NCBI GenBank assembly: GCA_963732095.1
Contig: CAVSZA010000026.1
Coordinates: forward strand, 62,001-126,000
DNA: 64,000 bases
Direction: 5' to 3'
Origin: AP-15 sp963732095
GTDB lineage: Bacteria; Pseudomonadota; Alphaproteobacteria; ATCC43930; CGMCC-115725
The notes under the pieces are model-generated. The model was not told the origin of the DNA. It made no database searches and saw only the letters and a program-made list of their open reading frames with translations. The first letter of the stretch is position 1; every line of letters starts with the position of its first letter. The position numbers and the translations under genes were made by a program. This document shows positions 1 to 9,908 of the stretch, piece by piece.

Positions 1-832
1 GGTCGATTACCTCCGCGACGAGTTCGGCCGGGGCCGATGCCCCGGCGGTAATGCCGACGGCTCTAGCGTTCTCGATCCAGTTCGGGTCGAGCGCGCGAGC
101 GTCTTCGATCAGATAGCTGGGGACCCCGCTTTCCGCCGCGATCTCGCGCAGCCGATTGGAATTCGAGCTGTTCGGCGCGCCGACAACGAGGACAACGTCG
201 ACAATTTTTGCGAGTTCCCGCGCCGCTCTCTGGCGATTTTGCGTTGCGTAACAAATGTCCTTTGTGTCGGGGCCGACGATCGTCGGAAAGCGGACCTTCA
301 GCGCGTCAATAACGGCGCGCGTGTCGTCCACACTGAGCGTGGTCTGGGTAATAAAGGCGAGCTTGTCCGGGTCGGCAACTCTGAGCCTTGCTACCTCTTC
401 CGGGGTCGAGATTAGGTGAACGCGGCCGTTGATCCGCCCCATCGTGCCGACGATTTCCGGATGTCCGGCATGCCCGATCAAGATGATCTCGCGACCCTGG
501 TTGGCATAACGCTGCCCCTCGATGTGCACTTTCGAGACCAGCGGGCAGGTCGCGTCGATAACCGGAAGCCCGCGGTCTGCCGCGCGTTCCTCGATCGCGC
601 TGGCAACCCCGTGGGCGCTGAAAATCGTCACGCTGCCCTTCGGGATTTCGTCGATCTCGTCGACAAAATGTGCACCTTTGGCGCGTAGGCGTTCGACAAC
701 GTGGCGATTGTGCACGATCTCGTGACGGACGTAGATCGGCGGGCCGTACTTTTCGAGCGCGCGCTCGACGATTTCGATCGCGCGTTCGACGCCCGCGCAA
801 AAGCCTCGTGGCTGGGCTAGCACTACCCGCAT
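1..832 (-). CDS. ispH: 4-hydroxy-3-methylbut-2-enyl diphosphate reductase (IspH/LytB), 3' end cut by window
   Basis: Last step of the non-mevalonate isoprenoid pathway: reductive dehydroxylation of HMBPP to IPP and DMAPP by a cytosolic [4Fe-4S] enzyme. Reading the minus strand from the ATG at 832 gives MRVVLAQPRGFCAGVERA, followed by HEIVHN, DATCPLVSKVH and DICYATQNRQ. These contain the three cysteines that hold the cluster in this family, in FCAGV, ATCPL and ICYAT. The HEIVHN and SAHGVA substrate motifs are also present. About 277 codons are visible. The frame stays open to base 1, so the last few tens of residues lie outside the window. The gene is divergent from hpnI (gap 187 bases), and the neighbourhood of hopanoid genes fits a shared isoprenoid theme. 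Longer open frames on either strand here are GC-rich shadows. Confidence 0.95.
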   Translation of the reverse strand, partial: MRVVLAQPRGFCAGVERAIEIVERALEKYGPPIYVRHEIVHNRHVVERLRAKGAHFVDEIDEIPKGSVTIFSAHGVASAIEERAADRGLPVIDATCPLVSKVHIEGQRYANQGREIILIGHAGHPEIVGTMGRINGRVHLISTPEEVARLRVADPDKLAFITQTTLSVDDTRAVIDALKVRFPTIVGPDTKDICYATQNRQRAARELAKIVDVVLVVGAPNSSNSNRLREIAAESGVPSYLIEDARALDPNWIENARAVGITAGASAPAELVAEVID

Positions 833-1019
833 GACATCGCCTCGTTGCCGCGCCGCTAGCAGACCGGACCCGAAATCGGCCCGTACCTGCTCAAGCCACT
901 ATATGAACGCGCAACGTCCCTGACACAATCCGTAGCGCAATGCACGCGCAATCAGCATACGCAGGAACACGCGCGCGAAGCGATTGGGCTAACTGTGCAG
1001 AGCACCCGTCGACCATGCC

Positions 1020-2159
1020 ATGGGAGTAAATCTTGCCATCGGCATCGTGCTGTTTCCCGCCTGGGTGTATCTGATCGGGGCGGCCGCGGCTGCCCTGCGG
1101 TTTGCCCGTCGCCCATGGCCGGGAGCCTCGAATCAGCCGGCGGTCTCGGTGCTGAAGCCGCTGCACGGCGACGAGCCGGGCCTCTATGAAAATCTGCGCT
1201 CCTTTGCCGAGCAGGATTATCCGGGGCTGCAGATCGTGCTCGGCGTCAATGACGCGCAGGATGGCGCGCTGCCCGCCGTTCATGCCCTGATTCGCGATCT
1301 CCCGGCCTGCGATATCGCCCTCGTGGTCGATGCGCGGGCCAGCGGGTCGAACAAGAAGGTCGCCAATCTCGAAAACATGTTCGAGGTTGCGCGGCACGAC
1401 GTGATTGTGCTCGCCGACAGCGACATGCGCGTCGATCGGCATTACCTCGGCGCTGTAACAGCGCCGCTGCGCGATCGGCAGACCGGGGTCGTGACCTGCC
1501 TCTATAAGGGTGTGCCGACCGGCGGGAAGTGGTCGGAATTCGGGGCCATGCACATCAATTTCGGGTTCCTCCCGAGCGCGCTCGTCGCCGAATCCCTGGG
1601 TCTGGGCGGGGGGTGTTTTGGCGCAACGATCGCGCTGCGCCGCGAGACCCTCGAGCGCATCGGCGCATTTGCGCGTCTGCGGGACGAACTCGCCGACGAC
1701 CACCGGATCGGCGACGAGGTCCGCGCGCTCGGACTTTCCGTTGTCCTGTCACCTTACATCGTCGAAGCTCGCGTCTCCGAGCCGAGTTTGGCCGATCTGT
1801 GGCGGCACGAGCTGCGTTGGGCGCGTACGGTGCGCGCAATGGCGCCCGCCGGCTTTGCCGGGTCGGTGCTGGCCCATCCGGTCTTGATTGCCGCGCTTGC
1901 CGCGGCAGCGACGGGATTTGCCTTGACCCCCAGCACCTTTCTTGTGATCTCCTGCGTTCTCAGATGGGCCACGGCGGGGGTCATTGCGGGTGCACTCGGC
2001 GTTCCCCCAGCCAAGCCCTGGCTGCTGCCGCTGCGCGATGCCTTGTCCTTTGCCGTGTTCGTAGCCAGCTTTTTCGGACGCACGGTCTTCTGGCGGGATC
2101 AGGTTTTTCAGGTCGAGGCGAGCGGCCACATGACAGCCGACGGAGATAAGGCTCTATGA
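1020..2159 (+). CDS. hpnI: Hopanoid glycosyltransferase HpnI (GT2, ceramide-glucosyltransferase-like)
   Basis: A 379-residue membrane glycosyltransferase. In the characterised hopanoid pathway HpnI adds N-acetylglucosamine to bacteriohopanetetrol. Visible features: an N-terminal membrane segment (about residues 4-26), the GT2 core with VSVLKPLHG near 42-50, the acidic metal motif DSD at 133-135, ADDHRIGDE, and HELRWART, which stands for the (Q/R)xxRW motif. Two or three membrane segments follow after about residue 280. Length and architecture match the HpnI family. The stop overlaps the hpnJ start by four bases, so the two are translationally coupled in an hpnI-hpnJ-hpnK operon. Assignment rests on recognised motifs plus the conserved gene order with hpnJ and hpnK. 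Confidence 0.92.
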   Translation: MGVNLAIGIVLFPAWVYLIGAAAAALRFARRPWPGASNQPAVSVLKPLHGDEPGLYENLRSFAEQDYPGLQIVLGVNDAQDGALPAVHALIRDLPACDIALVVDARASGSNKKVANLENMFEVARHDVIVLADSDMRVDRHYLGAVTAPLRDRQTGVVTCLYKGVPTGGKWSEFGAMHINFGFLPSALVAESLGLGGGCFGATIALRRETLERIGAFARLRDELADDHRIGDEVRALGLSVVLSPYIVEARVSEPSLADLWRHELRWARTVRAMAPAGFAGSVLAHPVLIAALAAAATGFALTPSTFLVISCVLRWATAGVIAGALGVPPAKPWLLPLRDALSFAVFVASFFGRTVFWRDQVFQVEASGHMTADGDKAL

Positions 2160-3583
2160 TGAAGACCTTGTTCCTGCACCCGCCGTCCTTCGACGGTTTC
2201 GACGGCGGCGCCGGTTCGCGATATCAGGCCAAGCGCGAGATCCGGTCGTTCTGGTACCCGACCTGGCTCGCCCAGCCGGCGGCCCTCCTGCCCAGTAGCA
2301 AGCTGATCGACGCGCCCCCGGCGCGGCTCAAGCTCGATCAGGTGCTGCCGCTCGCCCGGGAATACGAACTGGCGGTGCTCCATACCTCGACGCCGTCCTT
2401 CGCTTCGGATCTGCGCGTCGCCGAGGCGCTAAAGGACACCAACCCGAAGCTCAAGATCGGGTTTGTCGGCGCCAAGGTCGCGGTCGAGCCCGAGGACAGC
2501 CTCAATGCTTCTACGGCCGTCGACTTTGTCGCGCGAGAGGAATTCGATTTCACGATCAAAGAGGTCGCGGACGGTCGGGCGTACGATGAGATCGACGGTC
2601 TGAGCTACCGCAGCCCGAGCGGCGCGATCGCCCACAACCGCGACCGCGCGGTCCTCGAAGACATGGACCAACTGCCCTTTGTGACCGAAGTCTACAAGCG
2701 CGACTTGCGGGTCGAAGATTACTTCATCGGCTATCTAAAGCACCCCTACGTGTCGCTCTACACCGGACGCGGTTGCCGGTCGAAATGCACGTTCTGCCTA
2801 TGGCCGCAGACCGTCGGCGGCCACCGGTACCGGGTGCGTAGCGTGGGCCACGTCATCGACGAAATCCGCCTTGCGACTAGCTATTTCCCGCAGGTCAAGG
2901 AGTTCTTCTTCGACGACGACACCTTTACCGATGACCGGCCGCGCGCCGAGGCGATCGCCCGCGAGCTCGGCAAGCTCGGCGTCACCTGGTCGTGCAACGC
3001 CAAGGCCAATGTGCCGCGCGCAACGCTGGAGGTGCTGCGCGACAACGGGCTGCGGCTGTTACTCGTCGGCTATGAGACCGGCAACCAGCAGATCCTCAAC
3101 AACATCAAGAAGGGAATGCGGATCGACATCGCGCGGCGGTTCACCAAGGACTGCCACGAACTGGGGATCACGATCCACGGGACCTTCATTCTGGGACTGC
3201 CCGGCGAAAGCAAGGAGACGATAGAGGAAACGATCCGCTTCGCTGCGGAAATCAATCCGCACACGATCCAGGTTTCGCTCGCCGCGCCTTATCCCGGCAC
3301 TTATCTGCATCGGCAGGCGGTCGAGAACGGCTGGCTCGACGTCGGCCATGCCGAGCTGATTGACGATCGCGGCGTGCAGATCGCGCCGCTGCACTACCCG
3401 CACCTCTCGCATACCGAGATCTTCGAATTGCTCGAGACCTTCTACAAGCGGTTCTATTTCCGCCGCGGCAAGATCGCCTCGCTGGTCGCCGAGATGATCA
3501 AGAGCCCTGATATGATGCGGCGCCGGTTGCGCGAGGGTGTCGAATTCTTCCAGTTCCTGCGCAACCGCGAGATGGCGAGCTGA
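2156..3583 (+). CDS. hpnJ: Hopanoid radical SAM protein HpnJ (cyclitol ether formation)
   Basis: A 475-residue B12-binding-type radical SAM enzyme. The family is known to convert the sugar-linked bacteriohopanetetrol made by HpnI and HpnK into the cyclitol ether by ring contraction. The N-terminal ~150 residues form the cobalamin-binding-like Rossmann domain. The radical SAM CxxxCxxC motif is C207, C211 and C214 in GRGCRSKCTFCLW. FFDDDTFTDD and GTFILGLPGESKE follow as expected for the SAM barrel. The start is ATG 2156, overlapping the hpnI stop; ATG 2159 is the alternative. The gene ends at 3583 in a sequence that also forms the hpnK start region. Confidence 0.93.
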   Translation: MMKTLFLHPPSFDGFDGGAGSRYQAKREIRSFWYPTWLAQPAALLPSSKLIDAPPARLKLDQVLPLAREYELAVLHTSTPSFASDLRVAEALKDTNPKLKIGFVGAKVAVEPEDSLNASTAVDFVAREEFDFTIKEVADGRAYDEIDGLSYRSPSGAIAHNRDRAVLEDMDQLPFVTEVYKRDLRVEDYFIGYLKHPYVSLYTGRGCRSKCTFCLWPQTVGGHRYRVRSVGHVIDEIRLATSYFPQVKEFFFDDDTFTDDRPRAEAIARELGKLGVTWSCNAKANVPRATLEVLRDNGLRLLLVGYETGNQQILNNIKKGMRIDIARRFTKDCHELGITIHGTFILGLPGESKETIEETIRFAAEINPHTIQVSLAAPYPGTYLHRQAVENGWLDVGHAELIDDRGVQIAPLHYPHLSHTEIFELLETFYKRFYFRRGKIASLVAEMIKSPDMMRRRLREGVEFFQFLRNREMAS

Positions 3584-4467
3584 AAAGCCTGATCGTCTGC
3601 GCAGACGATTTCGGGCTCGATCCCGCCGTCAACGAAGCTGTCGAAAGGGCCCATCGGCACGGCATTCTGTCGACCGCCAGCTTGATGGTCGGCGCTCCGG
3701 CCGTTGCCGACGCCGTAGCCTGTGCGCGTCGTTTGCCGGACCTGCGGGTCGGCCTGCATCTGGTGCTCGTCGATGGGCTCCCGACGCTTCCTTGCGCCGA
3801 AATCACCGGTTTGGTGCGCCGGGACGGCCGTTTCGATCCGAATATGGGTCGCGCCGGCGTGAGATTTTTTGCTCTGCCGCAGGTTCGCCGTCAGCTCGCA
3901 ACGGAGATCCGCGCGCAATTCGAGCGGTTTCATGAGACCGGCCTGCGACTCGACCATGTGAACGCCCACAAGCATATGCATCTTCATCCGACGGTGGCGC
4001 GGGCCATCATCGAAATCGGGCGTGATTACGGCGTGACGGCCGTGCGGGTGCCCTTCGAACCCGTCGAGCCATTGCGCGCCGCTTTCCCGAACGAGCACTA
4101 CTCGGCTCCGCTCTACCGCCCTTGGATCGAATGGTTGCGCCGTCGGTTGCAGGGCGCCGGTCTGTTCGTCAACGACAACCTTTTCGGCCTCGCTTGGACA
4201 GGCGGGATGGTGGAAGGGCGGCTGTTGCGGCTCCTGCCGCACCTACCGCGAGGGGTCAGCGAGATCTATTTTCACCCGGCAACCATCCGCAGCACTGCTC
4301 TGAGCGCGACAATGCCGGGCTACCGTCACGAGGAAGAGCTCGCGGCCTTGTTGAGCCCCGCCGCCAAAAACCTAATCGCCAACCTCGGCATCAGACTAGG
4401 CGGCTACAGCGATTTCTCGACGGGGACGGCCCACCAAACCGCGATGCGGGCGCTGACGCCCAATTGA
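3580..4467 (+). CDS. hpnK: Hopanoid biosynthesis protein HpnK (YdjC-like deacetylase), probable CTG start
   Basis: HpnK belongs to the YdjC/ChbG deacetylase family and removes the acetyl group from the GlcNAc placed by HpnI. From CTG 3580 the protein reads (M)KSLIVCADDFGLDPAVNEA, the family's usual N-terminus with the metal-binding aspartate in ADDFG; HVNAHKHMHLHP supplies metal histidines further on. The upstream in-frame stop is at 3508-3510, and no ATG, GTG or TTG occurs in this frame before TTG 3682/ATG 3685. Those later starts would remove the ADDFG motif. CTG 3580 overlaps the hpnJ stop (CTGA), a layout that mimics the usual ATGA coupling. From CTG the product is 295 residues, normal for the family. 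A sequencing error in an ATG is the alternative explanation. Confidence 0.85.
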   Translation: MKSLIVCADDFGLDPAVNEAVERAHRHGILSTASLMVGAPAVADAVACARRLPDLRVGLHLVLVDGLPTLPCAEITGLVRRDGRFDPNMGRAGVRFFALPQVRRQLATEIRAQFERFHETGLRLDHVNAHKHMHLHPTVARAIIEIGRDYGVTAVRVPFEPVEPLRAAFPNEHYSAPLYRPWIEWLRRRLQGAGLFVNDNLFGLAWTGGMVEGRLLRLLPHLPRGVSEIYFHPATIRSTALSATMPGYRHEEELAALLSPAAKNLIANLGIRLGGYSDFSTGTAHQTAMRALTPN

Positions 4468-4593
4468 CGCTACCGGCAGGATAATAACGACGGGCGTCTA
4501 TACAAACTGCCGCGAAAATTCCGATCCGCGAACACAAAGCGGACATGCTTTGCAGTCATCCTGCGTACAATCGGACAGGTAAGGAGGGGAGTC

Positions 4594-4770
4594 ATGGACG
4601 AGCGCTTTGAGTGCTGCCGCTATGAGCCGAGCCTCGAAGATCTGCTCGCGGACGAGGTGATGACGCCCGTGCTGCGCAGTGCCGGTCTCGAGGCACAGGA
4701 ATTTCGCGAGATGATGGTGGAAACTGCACGCCGGATCGAGGATCGGGCGCGGCAGCGGGAACAGGGCTGA
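4594..4770 (+). CDS. Small conserved-looking hypothetical protein, 58 residues
   Basis: ATG 4594 is preceded by a strong ribosome binding site (AAGGAGGGG at about 4581-4589) and opens a 58-residue frame ending at TGA 4768-4770. The protein (MDERFECCRYEPSLEDLLAD...) has a Cys-Cys pair near the N-terminus, an acidic leucine-rich middle and a charged helical C-terminus. No membrane segment is visible. The pattern RYEPSLEDLLAD resembles short uncharacterised alphaproteobacterial proteins I recall, but I cannot name a function. It stands alone between hpnK and the convergent sensor kinase, so it may have its own promoter. Confidence 0.7.
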   Translation: MDERFECCRYEPSLEDLLADEVMTPVLRSAGLEAQEFREMMVETARRIEDRARQREQG

Positions 4771-4788
4771 GGGGTTCGCGGCGGAGGC

Positions 4789-6231
4789 TCACGTCGGCAG
4801 TCTCGTGAATTGCAACCGGACCCGCAGCCCGGGTCTGTTGTCCTCCAGCGTGACCGAGCCGTTGTGCCGCCGCGCTATGGCGCGCACGAGGCTTAGGCCG
4901 AGACCATTTCCGGGGGTCGTACGGCTCGGTTCGAGGCGGACAAAGCGATCCAACACACTGTGCCGATCCGCCTCAGGAATTCCCGGCCCATAATCTGCTA
5001 CTTCGAGGATCGCCTGCCCGCTCTCAGCAAACACCCGCAGCTCGATCCGGCCGGTCCCGGCATATTTGAGAGCATTGTCGAGGAGATTAGCGAGCGCTTG
5101 TGACAAGAGGTGCCAGTCGCCGCGTATGTTAACGCCGGGCTCGGCCGTCACAGACAGAGTAAACCCCTTCTCCTCGGCGACCGGCTCGTAGAGATCAGCC
5201 GCTGAGCGCGCGACTTCGGACAAGTCTAACGGCGTGATCTGATCCAGGTGCGCGCCCGCTTCCAATTCCGCGATCCTGAGTAGAGCATTGAATGTCGCGA
5301 GCAGGCGATCGGCCTCGTCAATAGCGGCGCGGATTGCCTCGCCCTGGCTCTCACCGGCGGATGGATCGGGATTGGCCAACGCGCGTTCGAGCCGAGCGCG
5401 CAACCGCGAGAGCGGTGTCCTCAGATCATGAGCGACGTCATCCGTAACCTCGCGCATTGCAGTCATCAGCCGTTCGATCTGGTCGAGCATCCGGTTGAGG
5501 TTGGCGGCGAGCTGGTCGAACTCGTCTCTCGTGCCCCGGAGCGGGATGCGGTCCGAAAGGTTTCCGGCCATGACCCGTTCGCTCGTCCGGTTTACCTGCT
5601 CGACGCGCCGCAACAAATTGCGGCTCATCACCGTGCCACCAATCAGGCCGATGCCGAGCGCGATCGACCCGGCCCACAACAGGGTCGTTCTGACCTCGCT
5701 TCGGAAGGCTGCTGCGTCGCTGATGTCGCGCCCGACCAGCAATCGATACCCGCCCGGGATGACGAACAGTCTGCCCCGCGCGGGATGAACCTCATGGCGA
5801 CCGTTGATCGTTCGTTCGAGAGCGAAGGACAGCCAAGCGGAATGGGTCGGCACCCCGGCCGGCCAAGCCGCGATATTGCCGACGAGCGGCTTTCCATCCG
5901 GGTCGGTCACCAGATAGATCATCGCGTCGCCCCGATCGCCGGCGCTGCGCGCCGCCACGATCTGGATCAGCCCGCTCAAACCTCTCTGCGCGTATTGCTC
6001 GGCAAGCCCGGTGATCTCGGCGTCGAGAGTTGCCTCGGTCTGCCGCTCTACAAAATCTGCGCTGGTCAAGTAGACGAACAGGAGAACGCCGAGCACCGAG
6101 GCCGCGAATACGAGGAAATAAAGCGCGGCCAGCCGGAACGCATGAGTCCCGACGATCAGTCGAGCATTGCGGAGAATTCGTGTCGCCGATAAGGGCGGCT
6201 CAGATGCCAACCGAGATCCTTGAATAACCAT
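4789..6231 (-). CDS. Sensor histidine kinase of a two-component system (HAMP, HisKA, HATPase)
   Basis: A 480-residue inner-membrane sensor kinase. One membrane segment lies at about residues 31-55 and a second at about 182-202; between them is a ~125-residue periplasmic sensor region with no obvious ligand motif. A HAMP linker follows. The HisKA motif DDVAHDLRTPLSRLR places the phosphoacceptor at H268. The ATPase domain has LLDNALKYAG (N box), DYGPGIPE (G1) and GNGLGLSLV (G2). The gene lies 18 bases downstream of its response regulator on the same strand, a classic regulator-then-kinase operon. The architecture resembles the QseC/TctE-like group; the signal cannot be deduced. Confidence 0.92.
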   Translation of the reverse strand: MVIQGSRLASEPPLSATRILRNARLIVGTHAFRLAALYFLVFAASVLGVLLFVYLTSADFVERQTEATLDAEITGLAEQYAQRGLSGLIQIVAARSAGDRGDAMIYLVTDPDGKPLVGNIAAWPAGVPTHSAWLSFALERTINGRHEVHPARGRLFVIPGGYRLLVGRDISDAAAFRSEVRTTLLWAGSIALGIGLIGGTVMSRNLLRRVEQVNRTSERVMAGNLSDRIPLRGTRDEFDQLAANLNRMLDQIERLMTAMREVTDDVAHDLRTPLSRLRARLERALANPDPSAGESQGEAIRAAIDEADRLLATFNALLRIAELEAGAHLDQITPLDLSEVARSAADLYEPVAEEKGFTLSVTAEPGVNIRGDWHLLSQALANLLDNALKYAGTGRIELRVFAESGQAILEVADYGPGIPEADRHSVLDRFVRLEPSRTTPGNGLGLSLVRAIARRHNGSVTLEDNRPGLRVRLQFTRLPT

Positions 6232-6249
6232 CGGTGCCCGCCTCGCGGG

Positions 6250-6927
6250 TTACTCCGGGGATCGCAGACAGTACCCGGCGCCGCGAACCGTATGCAGCAG
6301 CTGATGATCGAAATTCTTGTCGATCTTCTGGCGCAGTCGGCTGATGTGGACATCGATGACGTTGGTCTGCGGATCGAAGTGATAGTCCCAGACATGCTCG
6401 AGCAGCATCGTGCGCGTAACTACATGGCCGGCGTTGCGCATCAGGAATTCCAGCAACCGGAACTCGCGCGGCAGCACCTCGATCGGCTTGCCGGCACGCC
6501 TGACGCTGCGGGTCAACAGATCGAGTTCGAGGTCGGCAACCCGCAGCTTGGTCGTGGTCGGCGGTCCGGCGCCACGCCGCAGCAGCGCCTCGAGGCGGGC
6601 GAGCAGCTCGCTGAAGGCGAATGGCTTGACCAAGTAGTCGTCGCCGCCGGCGCGCAATCCCTTGACGCGGTCATCGACACTGCCGAGCGCGCTGAGGATC
6701 AGCGCGGGCGTGCGGATCTCGGCCGCGCGCAGCGCGCCCAGCACCGAAAGTCCGTCCATGCTCGGCAGCATGCGGTCGAGAATCATGGCGCTGTAATCGC
6801 TGGAAGTTGCGAGAAATAAAGCTTCGCGTCCGTCACCGGCACAGTCGACGGTGTAGCCGCTTTCGCTCAGACCCTTGGTCAAGTAGGTGGCAGTCTCACG
6901 ATCGTCTTCGACGACAAGGATCTTCAT
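6250..6927 (-). CDS. OmpR-family response regulator
   Basis: A 225-residue DNA-binding response regulator. The receiver domain starts MKILVVEDDRETATYL; the phosphoacceptor is D51 (MILDRMLPSMDG) and the conserved lysine K101 (YLVKPF). A winged-helix Trans_reg_C domain follows with RSVRRAGKPIEVLPREF and DVHISRLRQKID. The frame is open further upstream to 7071, but the extra 48 residues do not resemble a receiver N-terminus, so ATG 6927 is chosen. It is the first gene of the operon with the histidine kinase downstream. Confidence 0.93.
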   Translation of the reverse strand: MKILVVEDDRETATYLTKGLSESGYTVDCAGDGREALFLATSSDYSAMILDRMLPSMDGLSVLGALRAAEIRTPALILSALGSVDDRVKGLRAGGDDYLVKPFAFSELLARLEALLRRGAGPPTTTKLRVADLELDLLTRSVRRAGKPIEVLPREFRLLEFLMRNAGHVVTRTMLLEHVWDYHFDPQTNVIDVHISRLRQKIDKNFDHQLLHTVRGAGYCLRSPE

Positions 6928-7089
6928 CGAGCAAGGTACGATCTCTCTAAGGATGACGATCAGGTGGTATTCACGGCCGGGCGGAGCAAGCGTTCGGCCG
7001 TGAAGCGCTGCGTCGAAGTGGCTCCTAGAGGAGCGCCTGCATTTCTCGTTTGTGCCTTGACCGGGGCGCATCGAGCGACGATGTATTAA

Positions 7090-7106
7090 CGGACCAAATC
7101 GGTCCG
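7090..7106. promoter_or_regulatory. Inverted repeat upstream of the SUF regulator, candidate operator
   Basis: CGGACC - AAATC - GGTCCG is a perfect 6-bp inverted repeat with a 5-bp AT-rich spacer, 30 bases before the ATG of the Rrf2 regulator and just downstream of a TTGACC box at 7057-7062. Rrf2/IscR-type regulators of SUF operons are commonly autoregulated through sites near their own promoter. That this is the binding site is inference. Confidence 0.5.
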
Positions 7107-7136
7107 AATTCGGTGGAACTCAGACCCGCGAAAGCG

Positions 7137-7603
7137 ATGATCATCCTCAGCAAGCTCGCCGATTACGGCGTCATCGTCGCCACTCACCTCGCCGCCCACC
7201 CCGACCGGCAGGTCACCGCCGGCACGGTGGCGATCGAGACCCGGCTGCCGCAGGCCACCGTCGCCAAGGTCCTGAAGGCGCTGGCGCATGCCGGCCTTGT
7301 CACGGCGGCACGGGGGGCCGCCGGAGGTTATCGCCTGGCGCGTCTCGCGACATCGATTTCGGTAGCCGAGGTCGTAGCCGCGATCGACGGGGATATCGGG
7401 CTGACCCAATGCTCGGTCCATGTCGACGAATGCGCGCGCACGACCTATTGCCCGACCCGGCCGCATTGGGCGGCGATTAATCGGGCCGTGGGCGAGGCGC
7501 TGTCGGCGGTTTCGCTCGACGCGATGCTGACCCCGGCCGCTTTTTTGCCCCGAATTTCTTCTTCGCCCAGTCCGTCACAACCTGACGAGCCCAGATATTC
7601 CGC

Positions 7604-7607
<4 letters not shown>
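7137..7607 (+). CDS. Rrf2-family regulator of the SUF operon
   Basis: A 156-residue iron-sulfur-responsive transcription regulator of the SUF-linked Rrf2 type. The N-terminal winged helix (MIILSKLADYGVIVATHLA ... ARGAAGGYRLAR) is followed by a cysteine cluster C92, C99 and C105 (QCSVHVDECARTTYCP), the expected ligands of a [2Fe-2S] or [4Fe-4S] cluster. An upstream GTG/ATG-like extension to 7050 would run through the palindrome at 7090-7106 and lacks family similarity, so ATG 7137 is chosen. Its stop overlaps the sufB start by four bases, making it the first gene of the SUF operon, which it most likely represses when clusters are plentiful. Confidence 0.92.
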
Positions 7608-9058
<1,451 letters not shown>

Positions 9059-9130
9059 GGCAGCCTGATCTGCTCCTGATAAAACAGGTGAAACAGGTCC
9101 GGCCGCTCGCCCGATGGTAGGAACCGAATA

Positions 9131-9889
9131 GTGGAAATGATGCTGGAAATTAATAATCTGCATGCGCGGCTGGCTGATGGCCGCGAGATCTTGCGGGGGA
9201 TCGGTCTCTCGGTGAGTGCCGGAGAGGTGCACGCGATCATGGGGCCGAACGGCTCGGGCAAAAGCACGCTCGCCGCGGTGCTCGCCGGCCGCGAAGGGTA
9301 CGAGGTGACCGAAGGCACAGTGACCTATCTTGGCCGCGACCTCTTCGCCATGGAGGCCGATGAGAGGGCGCGCGAAGGCTTGTTTCTCGCCTTCCAATAC
9401 CCGGTCGAGATCCCGGGCGTGAACAACATGTACTTTCTGCGCACCGCGATCAACGCGCAGCGCCGCCACCGTGGCGAGCCCGAGATCGACGCCGGTCAGT
9501 TTCTCAGGATCGTTCGCGCCAAGTTGAAGGACTTGGATATCGGCGAAGACCTGTTGCAGCGCGCCGTCAATGTCGGCTTTTCGGGCGGCGAAAAGAAGCG
9601 CAACGAAATCTTTCAGCTGGCGATGCTGGAGCCGCGCCTCGCGATTCTCGACGAGACCGACAGCGGTCTCGATATCGATGCATTGAAAATGGTGGCGCGC
9701 GGGGTGAACCAGCAGCGCGCCCCCGACCGTGCGATCGTCATGATCACGCACTACCAGCGGCTCCTCGACTATGTCGAGCCGGACCGGGTCCACGTGCTGC
9801 AAGGCGGTCGCATCGTCCAGTCGGGCGACAAGAGCCTCGCCTTGGAGCTCGAGCGGCGCGGTTACGGCGTCGTCGAAGACGCGGCGTGA
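9131..9889 (+). CDS. sufC: Fe-S assembly ATPase SufC
   Basis: A 252-residue ABC-type ATPase that drives conformational change of the SufBCD complex. Walker A is GPNGSGKST, the signature is SGGEKKRNEI and Walker B is LAILDETDSGLDIDAL, the SufC-type variant. The start GTG 9131 is favoured because AGGAA lies 7 bases before it; ATG 9137 is only two residues downstream. It is followed 19 bases later by sufD. Confidence 0.96.
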   Translation: MEMMLEINNLHARLADGREILRGIGLSVSAGEVHAIMGPNGSGKSTLAAVLAGREGYEVTEGTVTYLGRDLFAMEADERAREGLFLAFQYPVEIPGVNNMYFLRTAINAQRRHRGEPEIDAGQFLRIVRAKLKDLDIGEDLLQRAVNVGFSGGEKKRNEIFQLAMLEPRLAILDETDSGLDIDALKMVARGVNQQRAPDRAIVMITHYQRLLDYVEPDRVHVLQGGRIVQSGDKSLALELERRGYGVVEDAA

Positions 9890-9908
9890 GGAAACCGGAA
9901 CAACCCCG

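Noticed and set aside
306..800. 164-residue minus-strand frame and two plus-strand frames over the first 800 bases
   Set aside because: They are out-of-phase shadows of ispH, whose cysteine motifs are read in another frame; arginine-rich shadow composition.
4501..4593. Promoter for the small gene at 4594 using TACAAT (4566-4571)
   Set aside because: A good -10 box but no -35 box at proper spacing, so not listed as a feature.
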